Positions 37,168-46,368 of a stretch of 64,000 nucleotides of DNA are shown one piece after another. How positions within the stretch are numbered: the first letter of the stretch is position 1; each line of letters begins with the position of its first letter. The position numbers and the translations under genes were made by a program. The DNA is from ENR-C587 sp942493235 (GTDB lineage: Bacteria > Bacteroidota > Ignavibacteria > Kapaibacteriales > UBA2268). The stretch lies in contig OW818676.1 in assembly GCA_942493235.1 (NCBI GenBank), positions 4,154,001 through 4,218,000 of the forward strand. Direction: 5' to 3'. Under the pieces are notes generated by a model. It was given only the letters and a program-made list of their open reading frames with translations. It made no database searches and was not told where the DNA came from.

Positions 37168-37265
37168 CAATTTTTTGGTATTTAATATAACAATAGTGCG
37201 TATTTTTGTTTGGTATTAATTTAATATCATTATAATTATTTGATTAATACTCATACACAATATAT

Positions 37266-37307
37266 AAAAAACCTTGCCAAAAATGTATTTCAGCAAGGTT
37301 TTTTTTT
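37266..37307 (-). terminator. Terminator downstream of lgt
   Basis: AACCTTGC and GCAAGGTT form a stem around a 15-base loop with A and T runs on both sides. On the minus strand it lies 13 bases past the lgt stop and separates it from the kinase gene. Confidence 0.85.
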
Positions 37308-37319
37308 ATTTTTATTTGA

Positions 37320-38111
37320 TTATACTTTGTTTTTTTTCAAAGACATTATAATAAGCACAATACCGAATATAACAAACGGAATGCTATAGTACTGCCCCAA
37401 GTGAAAAGATAATGTATTTTCAAAGTCAACCTGAACATCTTTTGCGTACTCAATCAGAAAGCGAGCAGTAAACATAACTGTTAGGAAAATGCCGGCAAGT
37501 AATCCTTTGGGTAATTTTGCGGATTTGATTTTATAGATAATCAGCAAAATTGCAAATAATGCAAAGTAGGTAATTGCTTCGTATAATTGAGCAGGGTGCC
37601 TTGGTATCATGTCTATTCTCGGAAAAGTAACAGACCAAGGTAAGTCAGCTGGTTTGCCAAGAATTTCTGAGTTAATGAAATTGCCCAAACGAACACATGC
37701 GGCAACAAAAGCAATCACAATACAAAGCCGGTCAGAAATCCAGTAGAAATTTATATCTCTGTTTCGATATAGAAATAGTCCCAAGGCTACAACTATTCCG
37801 ACAGCTCCGCCGTGTGAAGCAAGCCCTCCCTCCCACACATATAGTATTCTTACAGGGTCTGCCAGATATACACCCGGGTCATAAAGCAAGCAATGGCCAA
37901 GCCTTGCCCCGACAACGGTCGCAATTATCATATAGAAGGTTAGCGATTCCAAAGCCGGAATACGGGCGTTTTCTCTTCTGAATATCCATAGCATTACTTG
38001 ATATGCCACTATGAAACCTATTGCAAATAATAATCCATACCAACGTATCGGTAACCAATCCACTATTTGAGGTTGAACGTCCCAGATAAATCCTGCAATT
38101 TGACTATTCAT
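37320..38111 (-). CDS. lgt: Prolipoprotein diacylglyceryl transferase Lgt
   Basis: 263 residues with seven membrane helices. It transfers diacylglycerol from phosphatidylglycerol to the lipobox cysteine of prolipoproteins, the first step of lipoprotein maturation. Signatures: IRWYGLLFAIGF, YVWEGGLASHGGAVG, RLGNFINSEILG and PRHPAQLYEA. Length is typical. It is the last gene of tilS-uppP-lgt (17-base gap to uppP). Lnt, the final enzyme of this pathway, is at 50705-52369. Confidence 0.97.
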   Translation of the reverse strand: MNSQIAGFIWDVQPQIVDWLPIRWYGLLFAIGFIVAYQVMLWIFRRENARIPALESLTFYMIIATVVGARLGHCLLYDPGVYLADPVRILYVWEGGLASHGGAVGIVVALGLFLYRNRDINFYWISDRLCIVIAFVAACVRLGNFINSEILGKPADLPWSVTFPRIDMIPRHPAQLYEAITYFALFAILLIIYKIKSAKLPKGLLAGIFLTVMFTARFLIEYAKDVQVDFENTLSFHLGQYYSIPFVIFGIVLIIMSLKKNKV

Positions 38112-38128
38112 TAGATTCTCGTAAAGTT

Positions 38129-38965
38129 TTACTTAATAAAATAAGAGAGAACAACTATACCAAGTATAATTCTATATACTACGAATATATATGTAGTTCG
38201 AGTCTTCAAAAATTTAATTAATAACGCAATTGATGCGTATCCACTAATTGCAGCTGCCAATGTAGCCACAGATAGTGCTAAAATATCGCTTGAATTAATA
38301 TATTCCAAACTCTGATAAAATTCTAATATTCCACTTGCCATCACAGCAGGGATACTTAACAAAAAAGAGAATTTAGCAGCGGTATCTCGTTTCATTCCAA
38401 GGAACAAACCGGCAGTAATAGTAGTGCCTGAGCGTGATGCTCCGGGAATTAATGCAAGGCATTGAGCTAATCCGACTACAAGAGCATCTTTTAATGTTAA
38501 GTCTTTATTTTCTTTTTTAAATTTGCCGAATTTCTCGGCGACAGCTAAAATCAATGCCAATACTATCAAACTAATACCGATAATAATCGGGTCTTTAGTA
38601 AATTCACCTTCGATTACTTTTTTGATTAGCAAGCCAATCGCTACTATAGGAATAGTACCTAAAGTAATAAAATAAGCAAACTTTGAGTTCGTGCTTTGCT
38701 CTTTATATGGTAATTTACCTGTACCGAAATTTTCCCTAAAAAATGCTAAGGGAATATCGCGAATCTCTTTTGCAAAATATACAAATACAGCAAGCAATGT
38801 ACCCAATTGAATAGTTGCCATAAAAGATGTCCACTTCTCGGGATGAGCTGAATCAATGCTGCCGAACAAATGCCCGGCAAGAGTTAAATGAGCTGTTGAA
38901 CTAATCGGAATAAATTCGGAAAGCCCCTGAATTAATCCTAAGATAATAGCTGTAAAAACATCCAT
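38129..38965 (-). CDS. uppP: Undecaprenyl-diphosphatase UppP (BacA)
   Basis: 278 residues, polytopic membrane enzyme that dephosphorylates undecaprenyl pyrophosphate to recycle the cell-wall lipid carrier. Motifs: GLIQGLSEFIPISSTAHL (catalytic Glu17) and LIPGASRSGTTITAGLFLG. The length is standard. Its start lies one base after the tilS stop, so it is probably co-transcribed with tilS upstream and lgt downstream. Confidence 0.96.
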   Translation of the reverse strand: MDVFTAIILGLIQGLSEFIPISSTAHLTLAGHLFGSIDSAHPEKWTSFMATIQLGTLLAVFVYFAKEIRDIPLAFFRENFGTGKLPYKEQSTNSKFAYFITLGTIPIVAIGLLIKKVIEGEFTKDPIIIGISLIVLALILAVAEKFGKFKKENKDLTLKDALVVGLAQCLALIPGASRSGTTITAGLFLGMKRDTAAKFSFLLSIPAVMASGILEFYQSLEYINSSDILALSVATLAAAISGYASIALLIKFLKTRTTYIFVVYRIILGIVVLSYFIK

Positions 38966-38966
38966 A

Positions 38967-41900
38967 CTATTTATTCTTCTCCGCTTTTAAAATAAATTCG
39001 GCTTTAATTACCTTTTTACTCGTTTTGCTGATTTTATATTTATTACTTAATCGCTTACCGACTACCCAAATTATTTCCGACTTTGTAGTTAGAAGTATTA
39101 TATTTTGCTTCTCCATAATCGGAACCTTAATATTGCTTAAGAAATCGCTTACTTTAACATGCCCCTCCATACCAAGTGGCTGGAAAATATCTCCGGTCTC
39201 CCAACTACGCAATTGCAAATATGAAGGAATTAGTTCGGCATCTATATACTCAATATTTGTATCTTTATTGAAGTCAGCAGTTTTCCGCTGTACTTCGGTT
39301 AATCTTAAAATATGCGTACCGAGGTCATATTCGCCGGTTCGCTCTATTTGCATATCAACTTTAAAAGTAGAACTTTTAATTGAAAATACAAGATGATTTC
39401 TATCTTTAAGTACAAAAGCATTTTTATTTATGTCGCATATTGAGCCACTCGGTGATTCGCAGAGCGACAGAATTCTATCGATAGTATTTGATGTTATTGG
39501 TAATGATTTAAATACCTTAACTACTGATTGCTGTATTATCTCACTTTGGATAAATTCGGTAAAAGTCTGCAATTGCGGAATATTAATATAATATCTGTCT
39601 TTTCTTCTGTCTTTAATCAGAATTTGAAGCAATCCATTAACGTAAGTATTAATAAAATCATCAGCTCCACGTAAAATGGCAGCAGTCTTATTAATAGTTT
39701 CTATAATTGCTGGAGAGAAATCCTCTTTTAATTTCGGCAATAGGTCTAATCTTATTTTATTTCGAGTATAATTGGTAAGAGCGTTTGTCTCGTCTTCTCT
39801 CCAAGCTAATTTTCTTTCTTTTGCATATTCATATATATCAGATTTCTTAATATTGATGATAGGTCTGATCAAGTGCGAATTTTTAGTAAGTATTCGCTTT
39901 TTTGGAATTCCGGTTAATCCGGTAAGACCTGTACCACGCATCAGATTAAGTAAAAATGTTTCGGCACTATCGTCAGAAGTATGAGCGGTAGCCACAAAAT
40001 TAATCTTTAAATTGCCGGCTAATCTCTCGAACATTTTATAACGTCGCACTCTGGCAGCTTGCTCAATAGAAATTGAATTTGCCGAAGCATAAGCCATAAT
40101 GTTTTCTGAATTAGTATAGACCTTTAATGCGTATTTCTCTGATATTTTGCGAACTAATTCTTCATCTTCATCAGAAGACAATCCCCTAAGATTATGATTA
40201 AAATGAGCCACAATTAGCGTAAATTTATATTTTTCGGATAGCTGGGCAAACATATCAAGTAACGAAATTGAGTCAACTCCCCCGCTTACAGCAACCATTA
40301 TTCTTGCTCCTTCAGCAACAAATAATTCTTCAGTTAGGGAATATTCAAATTTTTTGAGTAAAGCCTCAACAGTTGGATTGCTTGGTTTATCAGGATTAAT
40401 AAGCATTTTTGACGAAATTTTAGAATATACCAAATCATCATTCGGATTTTTCTTTAGCTTTTTAATTGGCTCCGGAGCTACTTCAAAAGTAGTTTTGATA
40501 TAATTGGGGTCCATTACCAACGGATCAATTATTTCATCAGGGTCGTCAAGTTCAATCTTTTCATTAGTGTATTTATGCTTATTCTGGAATTTTGTATTCT
40601 TATGTTTATTTCTATTATCAGACTTTTCTTTGACTTCTTTCTCTACCGCTACGACTTTCTCAATCGAAACCTCTTCAATTGGCTTATCGGCTTCGGAGCT
40701 AATCTCGTCTAATTGGACAGTTCCGGATTTTAATAATTGCTCTGCTTCTAAAGCAGCTTTCTCTGCTTTAAGCTTTTTGGCAAATTTCTTCCGTCTGTTA
40801 TTTCTCTGTGAAGCCGTTTCTTTTTTATATTCTTCATTAGTAACGACTTCGCTTATAGTTTCATTAGGTAATACAATCGCATCTGATGCTAAATCAAGAA
40901 TTTTAGCAGTTGTATTTTCCTTTTTATGCTTGTTAATATTTTTAGAAAAAGGCAACCTGATTATTTCATTTTTTTCTTCAATAATAGGTTCTTTAACTTC
41001 TCTTTCAGAAATATTTTCATTAACAGAAACTGATTCAATCGGCTTATTTTGCTGTTTATTTTGATTCTTTTTACTAAAAGGTAATCTTATCGTTTTTGAA
41101 CTAATAATTGTTAATATAGGCTCTACTTCAGATTTACTACTTTCTCCTCTTTTATCTTCTGCCTTATTAGTTTCAGCGTTTGGAAAATCAGTGGCATTGC
41201 TATTTCTGTTTTTCTGCCAATTATTATTTTGGGAATTATTACTACGGAAATTATTATTACGAGAATTATTATTTTGGGAATTATTACTACGAAAACTATT
41301 ATTTTTTTGTTGTGGTTTTAACCTTTGACTCTCAGCATTTGAATTCTCTATTATCTCTGAACTTACTCTTTCAGTACTTAATTTCTCAGTATTAATTTTT
41401 GATTCCACTCGTTGAGTGTTTGCAGTTCTATCATTAGAATTTTGCTTTGATTCCACTCGTTGAGTATTTACAGTTCTATCATTAGGATTTTGCTTTGATT
41501 CCACTCGTTGAGTGTTTGCAGTTCTATCATTAGGATTTTGCTTTGATTCCACTCGTTGAGTGTTTACAGTTTTTTCATTAGGATTTTGCTTTGGTTCCAC
41601 TCGTTGAGTATTTACAGTTCTATCATTAGGATTTTTATCATTCAGATTCTGTTTTGATTCCACTCGTTGAGTATTTACAGTTCTATCATTAGAATTTTGC
41701 TTTGGTTCCACTCGTTGAGTGTTTACAGTTCTATCATTAGGATTTCTATCATTCAGATTCTGCTTTGATTCAGCTCTTTGAGTGTTTACAGTTCTATCAT
41801 TTGAATTTCTATCATTCAGATTCTGCTTTGATTCAGCTCTTTGAGTGTTTACAGTTCTATCATTAGGATTTCTATCATTCAGATTTTGCTTTGGTTCAGC

Positions 41901-43160
41901 TCTTTGAGTATTTACAGTTCTATCATTAGGATTCTGCTTTGATTCAGCTCTTTGAGTATTTACAGTTCTATCATTAGGATTCTGCTTTGGTTCCACTCTT
42001 TGAGTGTTTGAATTTACTTTTGTTAGAGGTTCTTGATTATTTAAAGATTGTCCATCTATAGTACTTTTTTCAAATGTATCTGATTTAACTTGACTTTGAC
42101 TATTGGGCTGAATCAAATTTTTATTTCTGTTCAGAGGAGAATGTCTTTTCTGATTAACAATAGTAACAATAGCCGGTAAATTATTTTCTTTTTTATCGGA
42201 TAGAGTTTTATTCGTCGGAGCTGATGATAATTTATCTTTTTCTGAAGGGATAATACTTTCCGCATTCACTTTTTTGGAGCTTGTTTGGGCTTTATCATCA
42301 AATAATGCATTGTTGTCATTATTTGAATATTTAGGTTTATTCCTAAAACTATTCCTATTTTGAAAATCTTTAGTAGGATTAGATTCATCAGAATTTAAAG
42401 TAGGAGCATTATCACGAGTATTTGCTTTTTGCTCTACACTTTGCTTTGAATAATGATGAGTATGCTTTGGCTTTTGCTCTACAGCAGGCTTTGCAAAATT
42501 CTCCTGTTGACTTGCTTTTTGCTCTACAGTCTGTTTTGAATAATTCGGAAGTTTGGACTTTTGCTCTACAGCAGGCTTTGCAAAATTCTCTTGTTGATTT
42601 GCTTTTTGCTCTACACTTTGCTTTGAATAATGATGAGTATGCTTTGGCTTTTGCTCTACAGCAGGCTTTGCAAAATTCTCTTGTTGACTTGCTTTTTGCT
42701 CAACAGTCTGTTTTGAATAATTCGTTTGCTTTTGCTCTACGGCAACTTTTGCAAAATTTTCCTGTTGACTTGCTTTTTGCTCATCGGTTTGTTTGGAATA
42801 ATTATTCTGATGTTTAGGCTTATGATCTAAAATCGGTCTTGAATAATTGCTTGAGCGATTATCCTTGCTATAGCCTTGTTTTGAGCCTTCATCACTTGCA
42901 GAATGCTTGCTATCAGAGCGGTATTTGCTCTTATAATTGGAATTGCTTCTATAATCATCATTATAGCCGGTATTTGGCTGATAATTTGGTTTTACTCCCC
43001 GAACTTGTTCAGGATTAACAATTAATCTATCATCTGTCGAAAGCTTAATATCTCTAAGCAGAGGTTTTTTCTTAATATATCCGCCGCTTTTACTATCTGA
43101 TTTTTCTTTATTAGCGGAATAATTATGAATCTTATTATTTTCTGTATTTGTTTTTGCCAT
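38967..43160 (-). CDS. tilS: tRNA(Ile)-lysidine synthase fused to a giant disordered repeat region
   Basis: 1,397 residues. The C-terminal part (about 930-1397) is a complete TilS, which makes lysidine 34 in tRNA-Ile(CAU): PP-loop SGGVDS at 959-964, AHFNHNLRG, ATAHTSDDSAETFLLNLMRG, YTRNKIRLDLLPKL and a C-terminal region with LRSWETGDIFQPLGM. In front lie about 930 residues of low complexity: a basic start, five YSKQ.VEQKA repeats (about 121-250), twelve NTQR(V/A)E(S/P)K repeats (about 384-583), an Asn-rich tract (about 600-640) and Lys/Glu-rich blocks. Normal TilS is 320-460 residues. The whole is one open frame. An internal ATG at 40406 could yield a normal-size TilS but has no visible ribosome binding site. 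uppP follows one base later. Confidence 0.93.
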   Translation of the reverse strand: MAKTNTENNKIHNYSANKEKSDSKSGGYIKKKPLLRDIKLSTDDRLIVNPEQVRGVKPNYQPNTGYNDDYRSNSNYKSKYRSDSKHSASDEGSKQGYSKDNRSSNYSRPILDHKPKHQNNYSKQTDEQKASQQENFAKVAVEQKQTNYSKQTVEQKASQQENFAKPAVEQKPKHTHHYSKQSVEQKANQQENFAKPAVEQKSKLPNYSKQTVEQKASQQENFAKPAVEQKPKHTHHYSKQSVEQKANTRDNAPTLNSDESNPTKDFQNRNSFRNKPKYSNNDNNALFDDKAQTSSKKVNAESIIPSEKDKLSSAPTNKTLSDKKENNLPAIVTIVNQKRHSPLNRNKNLIQPNSQSQVKSDTFEKSTIDGQSLNNQEPLTKVNSNTQRVEPKQNPNDRTVNTQRAESKQNPNDRTVNTQRAEPKQNLNDRNPNDRTVNTQRAESKQNLNDRNSNDRTVNTQRAESKQNLNDRNPNDRTVNTQRVEPKQNSNDRTVNTQRVESKQNLNDKNPNDRTVNTQRVEPKQNPNEKTVNTQRVESKQNPNDRTANTQRVESKQNPNDRTVNTQRVESKQNSNDRTANTQRVESKINTEKLSTERVSSEIIENSNAESQRLKPQQKNNSFRSNNSQNNNSRNNNFRSNNSQNNNWQKNRNSNATDFPNAETNKAEDKRGESSKSEVEPILTIISSKTIRLPFSKKNQNKQQNKPIESVSVNENISEREVKEPIIEEKNEIIRLPFSKNINKHKKENTTAKILDLASDAIVLPNETISEVVTNEEYKKETASQRNNRRKKFAKKLKAEKAALEAEQLLKSGTVQLDEISSEADKPIEEVSIEKVVAVEKEVKEKSDNRNKHKNTKFQNKHKYTNEKIELDDPDEIIDPLVMDPNYIKTTFEVAPEPIKKLKKNPNDDLVYSKISSKMLINPDKPSNPTVEALLKKFEYSLTEELFVAEGARIMVAVSGGVDSISLLDMFAQLSEKYKFTLIVAHFNHNLRGLSSDEDEELVRKISEKYALKVYTNSENIMAYASANSISIEQAARVRRYKMFERLAGNLKINFVATAHTSDDSAETFLLNLMRGTGLTGLTGIPKKRILTKNSHLIRPIINIKKSDIYEYAKERKLAWREDETNALTNYTRNKIRLDLLPKLKEDFSPAIIETINKTAAILRGADDFINTYVNGLLQILIKDRRKDRYYINIPQLQTFTEFIQSEIIQQSVVKVFKSLPITSNTIDRILSLCESPSGSICDINKNAFVLKDRNHLVFSIKSSTFKVDMQIERTGEYDLGTHILRLTEVQRKTADFNKDTNIEYIDAELIPSYLQLRSWETGDIFQPLGMEGHVKVSDFLSNIKVPIMEKQNIILLTTKSEIIWVVGKRLSNKYKISKTSKKVIKAEFILKAEKNK
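41400..42010. repeat. Tandem repeat array inside tilS (16- and 21-codon units)
   Basis: Twelve units encode NTQR(V/A)E(S/P)KQN.NDRT(V/A). Most are 48 bp; four carry a 15-bp duplication of the NDR segment and are 63 bp. The units are nearly identical at DNA level and in frame, which suggests recent expansion by slippage or recombination. Confidence 0.9.
42411..42800. repeat. Second tandem repeat array inside tilS
   Basis: Five copies of YSKQ(T/S)VEQKA(S/N)QQENFAK-AVEQK, the alternate copies carrying a KPKHTHH insert. They lie at residues about 121-250 of the fusion and are in frame. The opposite strand is also open across them, purely because of the repeat. Confidence 0.85.
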
Positions 43161-43352
43161 AAGTATTTATATTTATAAAACTTTTTCTTACTTTTTTTGC
43201 CTATTTTTAGAATACAAAAATAAGCAAAAAGAACAAGAAATACTCAATAATACTGTATATATCTTATATGTCTATAATTAGAGCGATATAAAGTATAATT
43301 TTCAATTTTATTAAATAGATTAACATACTTCAATCAGAGACTTTTTTAAATA

Positions 43353-43385
43353 AAAGCACAGAAGAAATAATTCCACTGTGCTTTT
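43353..43385 (-). terminator. Terminator downstream of rny
   Basis: AAAGCACAG, thirteen or so bases, CTGTGCTTTT. It lies 19 bases beyond the rny stop and separates it from tilS; the A/T flanks would allow function in either direction. Confidence 0.8.
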
Positions 43386-43403
43386 GATTTATGTCAATTT
43401 GTT

Positions 43404-44969
43404 TTATTTCGCAAGTGAGACACTTCTTCTCTCGCGAATAACGGTAACTTTAATTTGACCGGGGTATTCCATTTCGTTTTCGATACGTTTGGCAATTTCG
43501 GCAGCCATTGAATCAGCCAATACGTCATCAATTTTCTCCGGCTCTACAATTACTCTAACTTCTCTGCCGGCTTGGATTGCAAAAGTCTTGGCAACGCCTT
43601 CAAATCCTTGAGCTAATGTCTCTAATTTTTCTAATCTTTTAACATAGTTTTCAAGTGATTCGCGTCTTGCACCCGGGCGAGCTCCACTGATAGAGTCAGC
43701 CGCTTGAACTAATACTGCATAAGGCGATTCCATTTCGATATCTTCATGGTGAGCACCGATGGCATTGCAGACTACTTTGTGTTCTTTGAATTTTTTAGCA
43801 ATTTCGTAGCCGATAAGAGCGTGCGGACCTTCTGTATTTTGGTCAACACATTTACCAATATCGTGGAATAAACCGGCACGTTTAGCAATATTCGGGTCTA
43901 ATCCTAATTCCGAAGCCATAAGCCCGGCTAAGTACGAGACCTCTATAGAGTGATTTAGCAAGTTCTGTCCGTAACTCGAGCGGTATCTCATCTTACCGAT
44001 AAGCTTGAGGATTTCGTTATGCACAGAGTGCAATCCGACTTCAAGAACAGTATTTTCACCAATACGAATGATTTCATCGTCAAGCTCTTTACGCGTTTTT
44101 TCTACGATTTCTTCAATTCTTGCTGGGTGAATTCTACCGTCAGACATTAATTTTTCTAAAGCTTTTTTGGCAACTTCACGCCTGAATGGGTCAAAACCGG
44201 AAATCACAACAGCTTCGGGTGTATCGTCAATTATCAAGTCGATACCTGTAGCTGCTTCGAAAGCTCGGATATTACGACCTTCACGACCAATTATTCTACC
44301 TTTCATTTCATCACTATCAAGGTTTACTACCGATACAGTAGTTTCGACACTGTGGTCTGATGCAGTTCTTTGAATCGCATCAATAATAATATTGCGTGAT
44401 TCTCTCTGTGCGTTCATTTTTGCATCATCTCTAATTTGCTTTATTAATTGAGCAGATTCAGATTTAGCTTCGTTTATGAAATTATCAGTCAAAGTCTTTT
44501 TAGCTTCATCTTTGGTCATGCCGCTGATTTTCTCAAGTGCCGCCATTTGCTTTTTTGAAGACTGCTCAGCATCAGTTAGTAATGCTTTTAGTTCAACTTC
44601 TTTTTTCTTTAGTTCTTCGTCAAAAGCAGTCAACTGTTTGTCTTTTTTATTTACTTGCTCAAGCTTAGTGCCTAAGTCGTCTTCTTTTTGTTTAATCTGC
44701 TTTTCAGATTGTTGCAATTTCTGTTTTCTTTGTTGAGTTTCATTTTCGAAGTCCTGCTTTTTCTTATGCCATTCTTCTTTAACTTCAAGCAGTCTTTCTT
44801 TTTTTAAATTGGTAGCTTCTTTTTCTGCATCTTTTAAAATTAATTTTGCATTTTGTTCAGCTTCAGTAATTTTAGTGGCTGCTATTTTAGTACCGATAAA
44901 GTATGCGATACCAAAACCAATAACAACAGCAACTATCCCAACAATTACAAAGATTAAATTACTATCCAT
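43404..44969 (-). CDS. rny: Ribonuclease Y
   Basis: 521 residues from the ATG at 44969, which follows GGGAAGGAAAC; an ATG 36 bases further upstream lacks such a site and adds residues before the membrane anchor. RNase Y is a membrane-tethered endoribonuclease that starts mRNA decay. One N-terminal helix (about 4-26), a long coiled coil (about 30-190), a KH domain with GRIIGREGRNIRAFE (from 224) and an HD domain with HDIGK (His369) and AIGAHHEDIE are all present. The length is standard. Upstream on the same strand are the probable 6S RNA and zapA. Confidence 0.97.
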   Translation of the reverse strand: MDSNLIFVIVGIVAVVIGFGIAYFIGTKIAATKITEAEQNAKLILKDAEKEATNLKKERLLEVKEEWHKKKQDFENETQQRKQKLQQSEKQIKQKEDDLGTKLEQVNKKDKQLTAFDEELKKKEVELKALLTDAEQSSKKQMAALEKISGMTKDEAKKTLTDNFINEAKSESAQLIKQIRDDAKMNAQRESRNIIIDAIQRTASDHSVETTVSVVNLDSDEMKGRIIGREGRNIRAFEAATGIDLIIDDTPEAVVISGFDPFRREVAKKALEKLMSDGRIHPARIEEIVEKTRKELDDEIIRIGENTVLEVGLHSVHNEILKLIGKMRYRSSYGQNLLNHSIEVSYLAGLMASELGLDPNIAKRAGLFHDIGKCVDQNTEGPHALIGYEIAKKFKEHKVVCNAIGAHHEDIEMESPYAVLVQAADSISGARPGARRESLENYVKRLEKLETLAQGFEGVAKTFAIQAGREVRVIVEPEKIDDVLADSMAAEIAKRIENEMEYPGQIKVTVIRERRSVSLAK

Positions 44970-45193
44970 TTTGTTTCCTTCCCATAAAAAAATACGTGCA
45001 TTCACACCATAGTATAATAAGCACTTTGTTTCTCAATTCCATTAATTATATATATTTTTAAAGTTGTTTCCCATTATATTGTTTATTAAATCATTAAGTT
45101 CATAATTATCCCTTAATTTGCTATCTATATTTATTTATATTCAAAGAACGTAAGTACCAATATTTTCGTTTATATGTTAATAAAAATAATAAA

Positions 45194-45404
45194 CCGCAAC
45201 TCAACCATTGGAGTAATCTCGTACAAATCGGGAAGAACCCAACCTGACACATTGGGTGGTATCCCAAATATATTTCGCTTCCACTGAATCCCGAAGAATT
45301 ACCGATTTTCACCGGTCGAGGCCTGCAATTTATACACGGAGGCTACCTCCCTTATACTCTACTTATAGGTTCTTTCGTTTGTAATGACAACGATTGAGTT
45401 GCGG
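45194..45404 (-). ncRNA. ssrS: Probable 6S RNA
   Basis: A 211-base segment whose ends form a perfect 11-bp stem: CCGCAACTCAA at the 5' end and TTGAGTTGCGG at the 3' end (minus strand), followed by a T-rich run (TTTATTATTTTTATT). Inside are a GAGTA/TACTC stem, a GGAGG-tag-CCTCC hairpin and an apical TCGGGA...TCCCGA arm. Length, closing stem and position directly after zapA and before rny fit 6S RNA, which binds RNA polymerase holoenzyme. I rest the call on context and fold, not on primary sequence similarity. The whole gap 44970-45500 contains nothing else I recognise. Confidence 0.62.
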
Positions 45405-45500
45405 CGTTAATTTTTACCGTTTCTAATATCTATATTAATCGAATAGTATTCCTCATAATAATATTAAACAAATTCCCTCGATGCCAATTATGGCTATTCA

Positions 45501-45776
45501 CTAAGAAGCATCTTTTAAAGTCTGCTCTAATTTCTCTGCCATTTTCTGCAGTTCTTCTCGTAGGAAATCTTTATCTATATTACTTTGCTCTTTTGATTGA
45601 TGGTACTTTTCTGCTATATTTAAAGCTGCAAGTACGGTTACAGTGATGGTTGACTCATTAGGCATCTTCTCCTGAACTTTGCTAATTTCATTATTAACCA
45701 TGTCCGCGGTTAATTGCAGAAGCTTATCATTGCTACTCTTTAAATTATACTCTTTTCCGCCTATTATTGTCCGCAT
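45501..45776 (-). CDS. zapA: Cell division protein ZapA
   Basis: About 91 residues from the ATG at 45776 (a TTG at 45788 would add four). ZapA binds and bundles FtsZ at the division ring. The N-terminal beta region (MRTIIGGKEYNLKSSNDK) and the C-terminal coiled coil (about 55-91, DFLREELQKMAEKLEQTL) are typical, as is the TVTVLAALNIAEKYHQ helix. The neighbouring order zapA, structured RNA, rny supports both calls. Confidence 0.9.
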   Translation of the reverse strand: MRTIIGGKEYNLKSSNDKLLQLTADMVNNEISKVQEKMPNESTITVTVLAALNIAEKYHQSKEQSNIDKDFLREELQKMAEKLEQTLKDAS

Positions 45777-45939
45777 CGTAAAATTCAATCAATTCGTTGT
45801 CAATTATACCAATTATAATTATTTATTTCAATTGACTCTGTATTTTTTAAATACAAAGCACTTTATAGACTAAAAATAACCTATAATATTGTTTATTCCA
45901 AAGACAATTTTCAATATTACGAATAATTAACTTTAATTA

Positions 45940-46368
45940 CTATTCGGCTTTATTATCTATTCCCTTTTTTTTATAAAAAGATGCAATTAGAAACAGTAAG
46001 CTTAATGCAAATGCTGCTATATTGATTAGCTGAGTTGGCTCATTTATCATTAGCATCGGTATTTTTACAGGGAATTGCCCCTCTAAATAAAACCTAAATG
46101 CCCATAGAAGAAATTGAATTCGGCATATACCTACAAAATACTTCTTATTCTTGTCATATAAGTTTAATGTAGCCAAACTTATTGCACCGGCAAATATCAA
46201 TAACAATCCGGTACAAAGCATTGCAAGCTTAAATAAATTCAATGAATTAGGACTTAACATATTGAATGCCCCCGCGTTAATTACACCACTAAGCGAGACA
46301 AAGTGCATTAGCCCAAGACATATCTCGATAGTTCCGGCTGTAGCCGCCAATAACTTATTTACCTGCAT
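45940..46368 (-). CDS. Four-helix membrane protein of unknown function
   Basis: 142 residues. Four hydrophobic helices (about 5-28, 42-68, 78-96, 110-130). No family recognised. Its start overlaps the end of the DUF2867 gene by 14 bases, so the two are translationally coupled and probably work together. A general resemblance to small DoxX-like membrane proteins is weak. Confidence 0.75.
   Translation of the reverse strand: MQVNKLLAATAGTIEICLGLMHFVSLSGVINAGAFNMLSPNSLNLFKLAMLCTGLLLIFAGAISLATLNLYDKNKKYFVGICRIQFLLWAFRFYLEGQFPVKIPMLMINEPTQLINIAAFALSLLFLIASFYKKKGIDNKAE

Noticed and set aside
40404..40406. Internal ATG as the real start of TilS
   Set aside because: It has no Shine-Dalgarno-like sequence upstream and the frame is open far beyond it; kept as a possible alternative start only.
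41400..42010. Possible CRISPR-like array
   Set aside because: The units are contiguous, in frame and coding; there are no unique spacers between them. The same applies to the 66-bp units at 17835-17966.
42422..42817. Plus-strand open frame rich in FALQQALQN segments
   Set aside because: It is the antisense of the in-frame tilS repeats; openness follows from the repeat composition.
45121..45312. Short minus-strand frame inside the 6S-like RNA region
   Set aside because: It overlaps the structured RNA and its T-rich end, and has no ribosome binding site or family resemblance.
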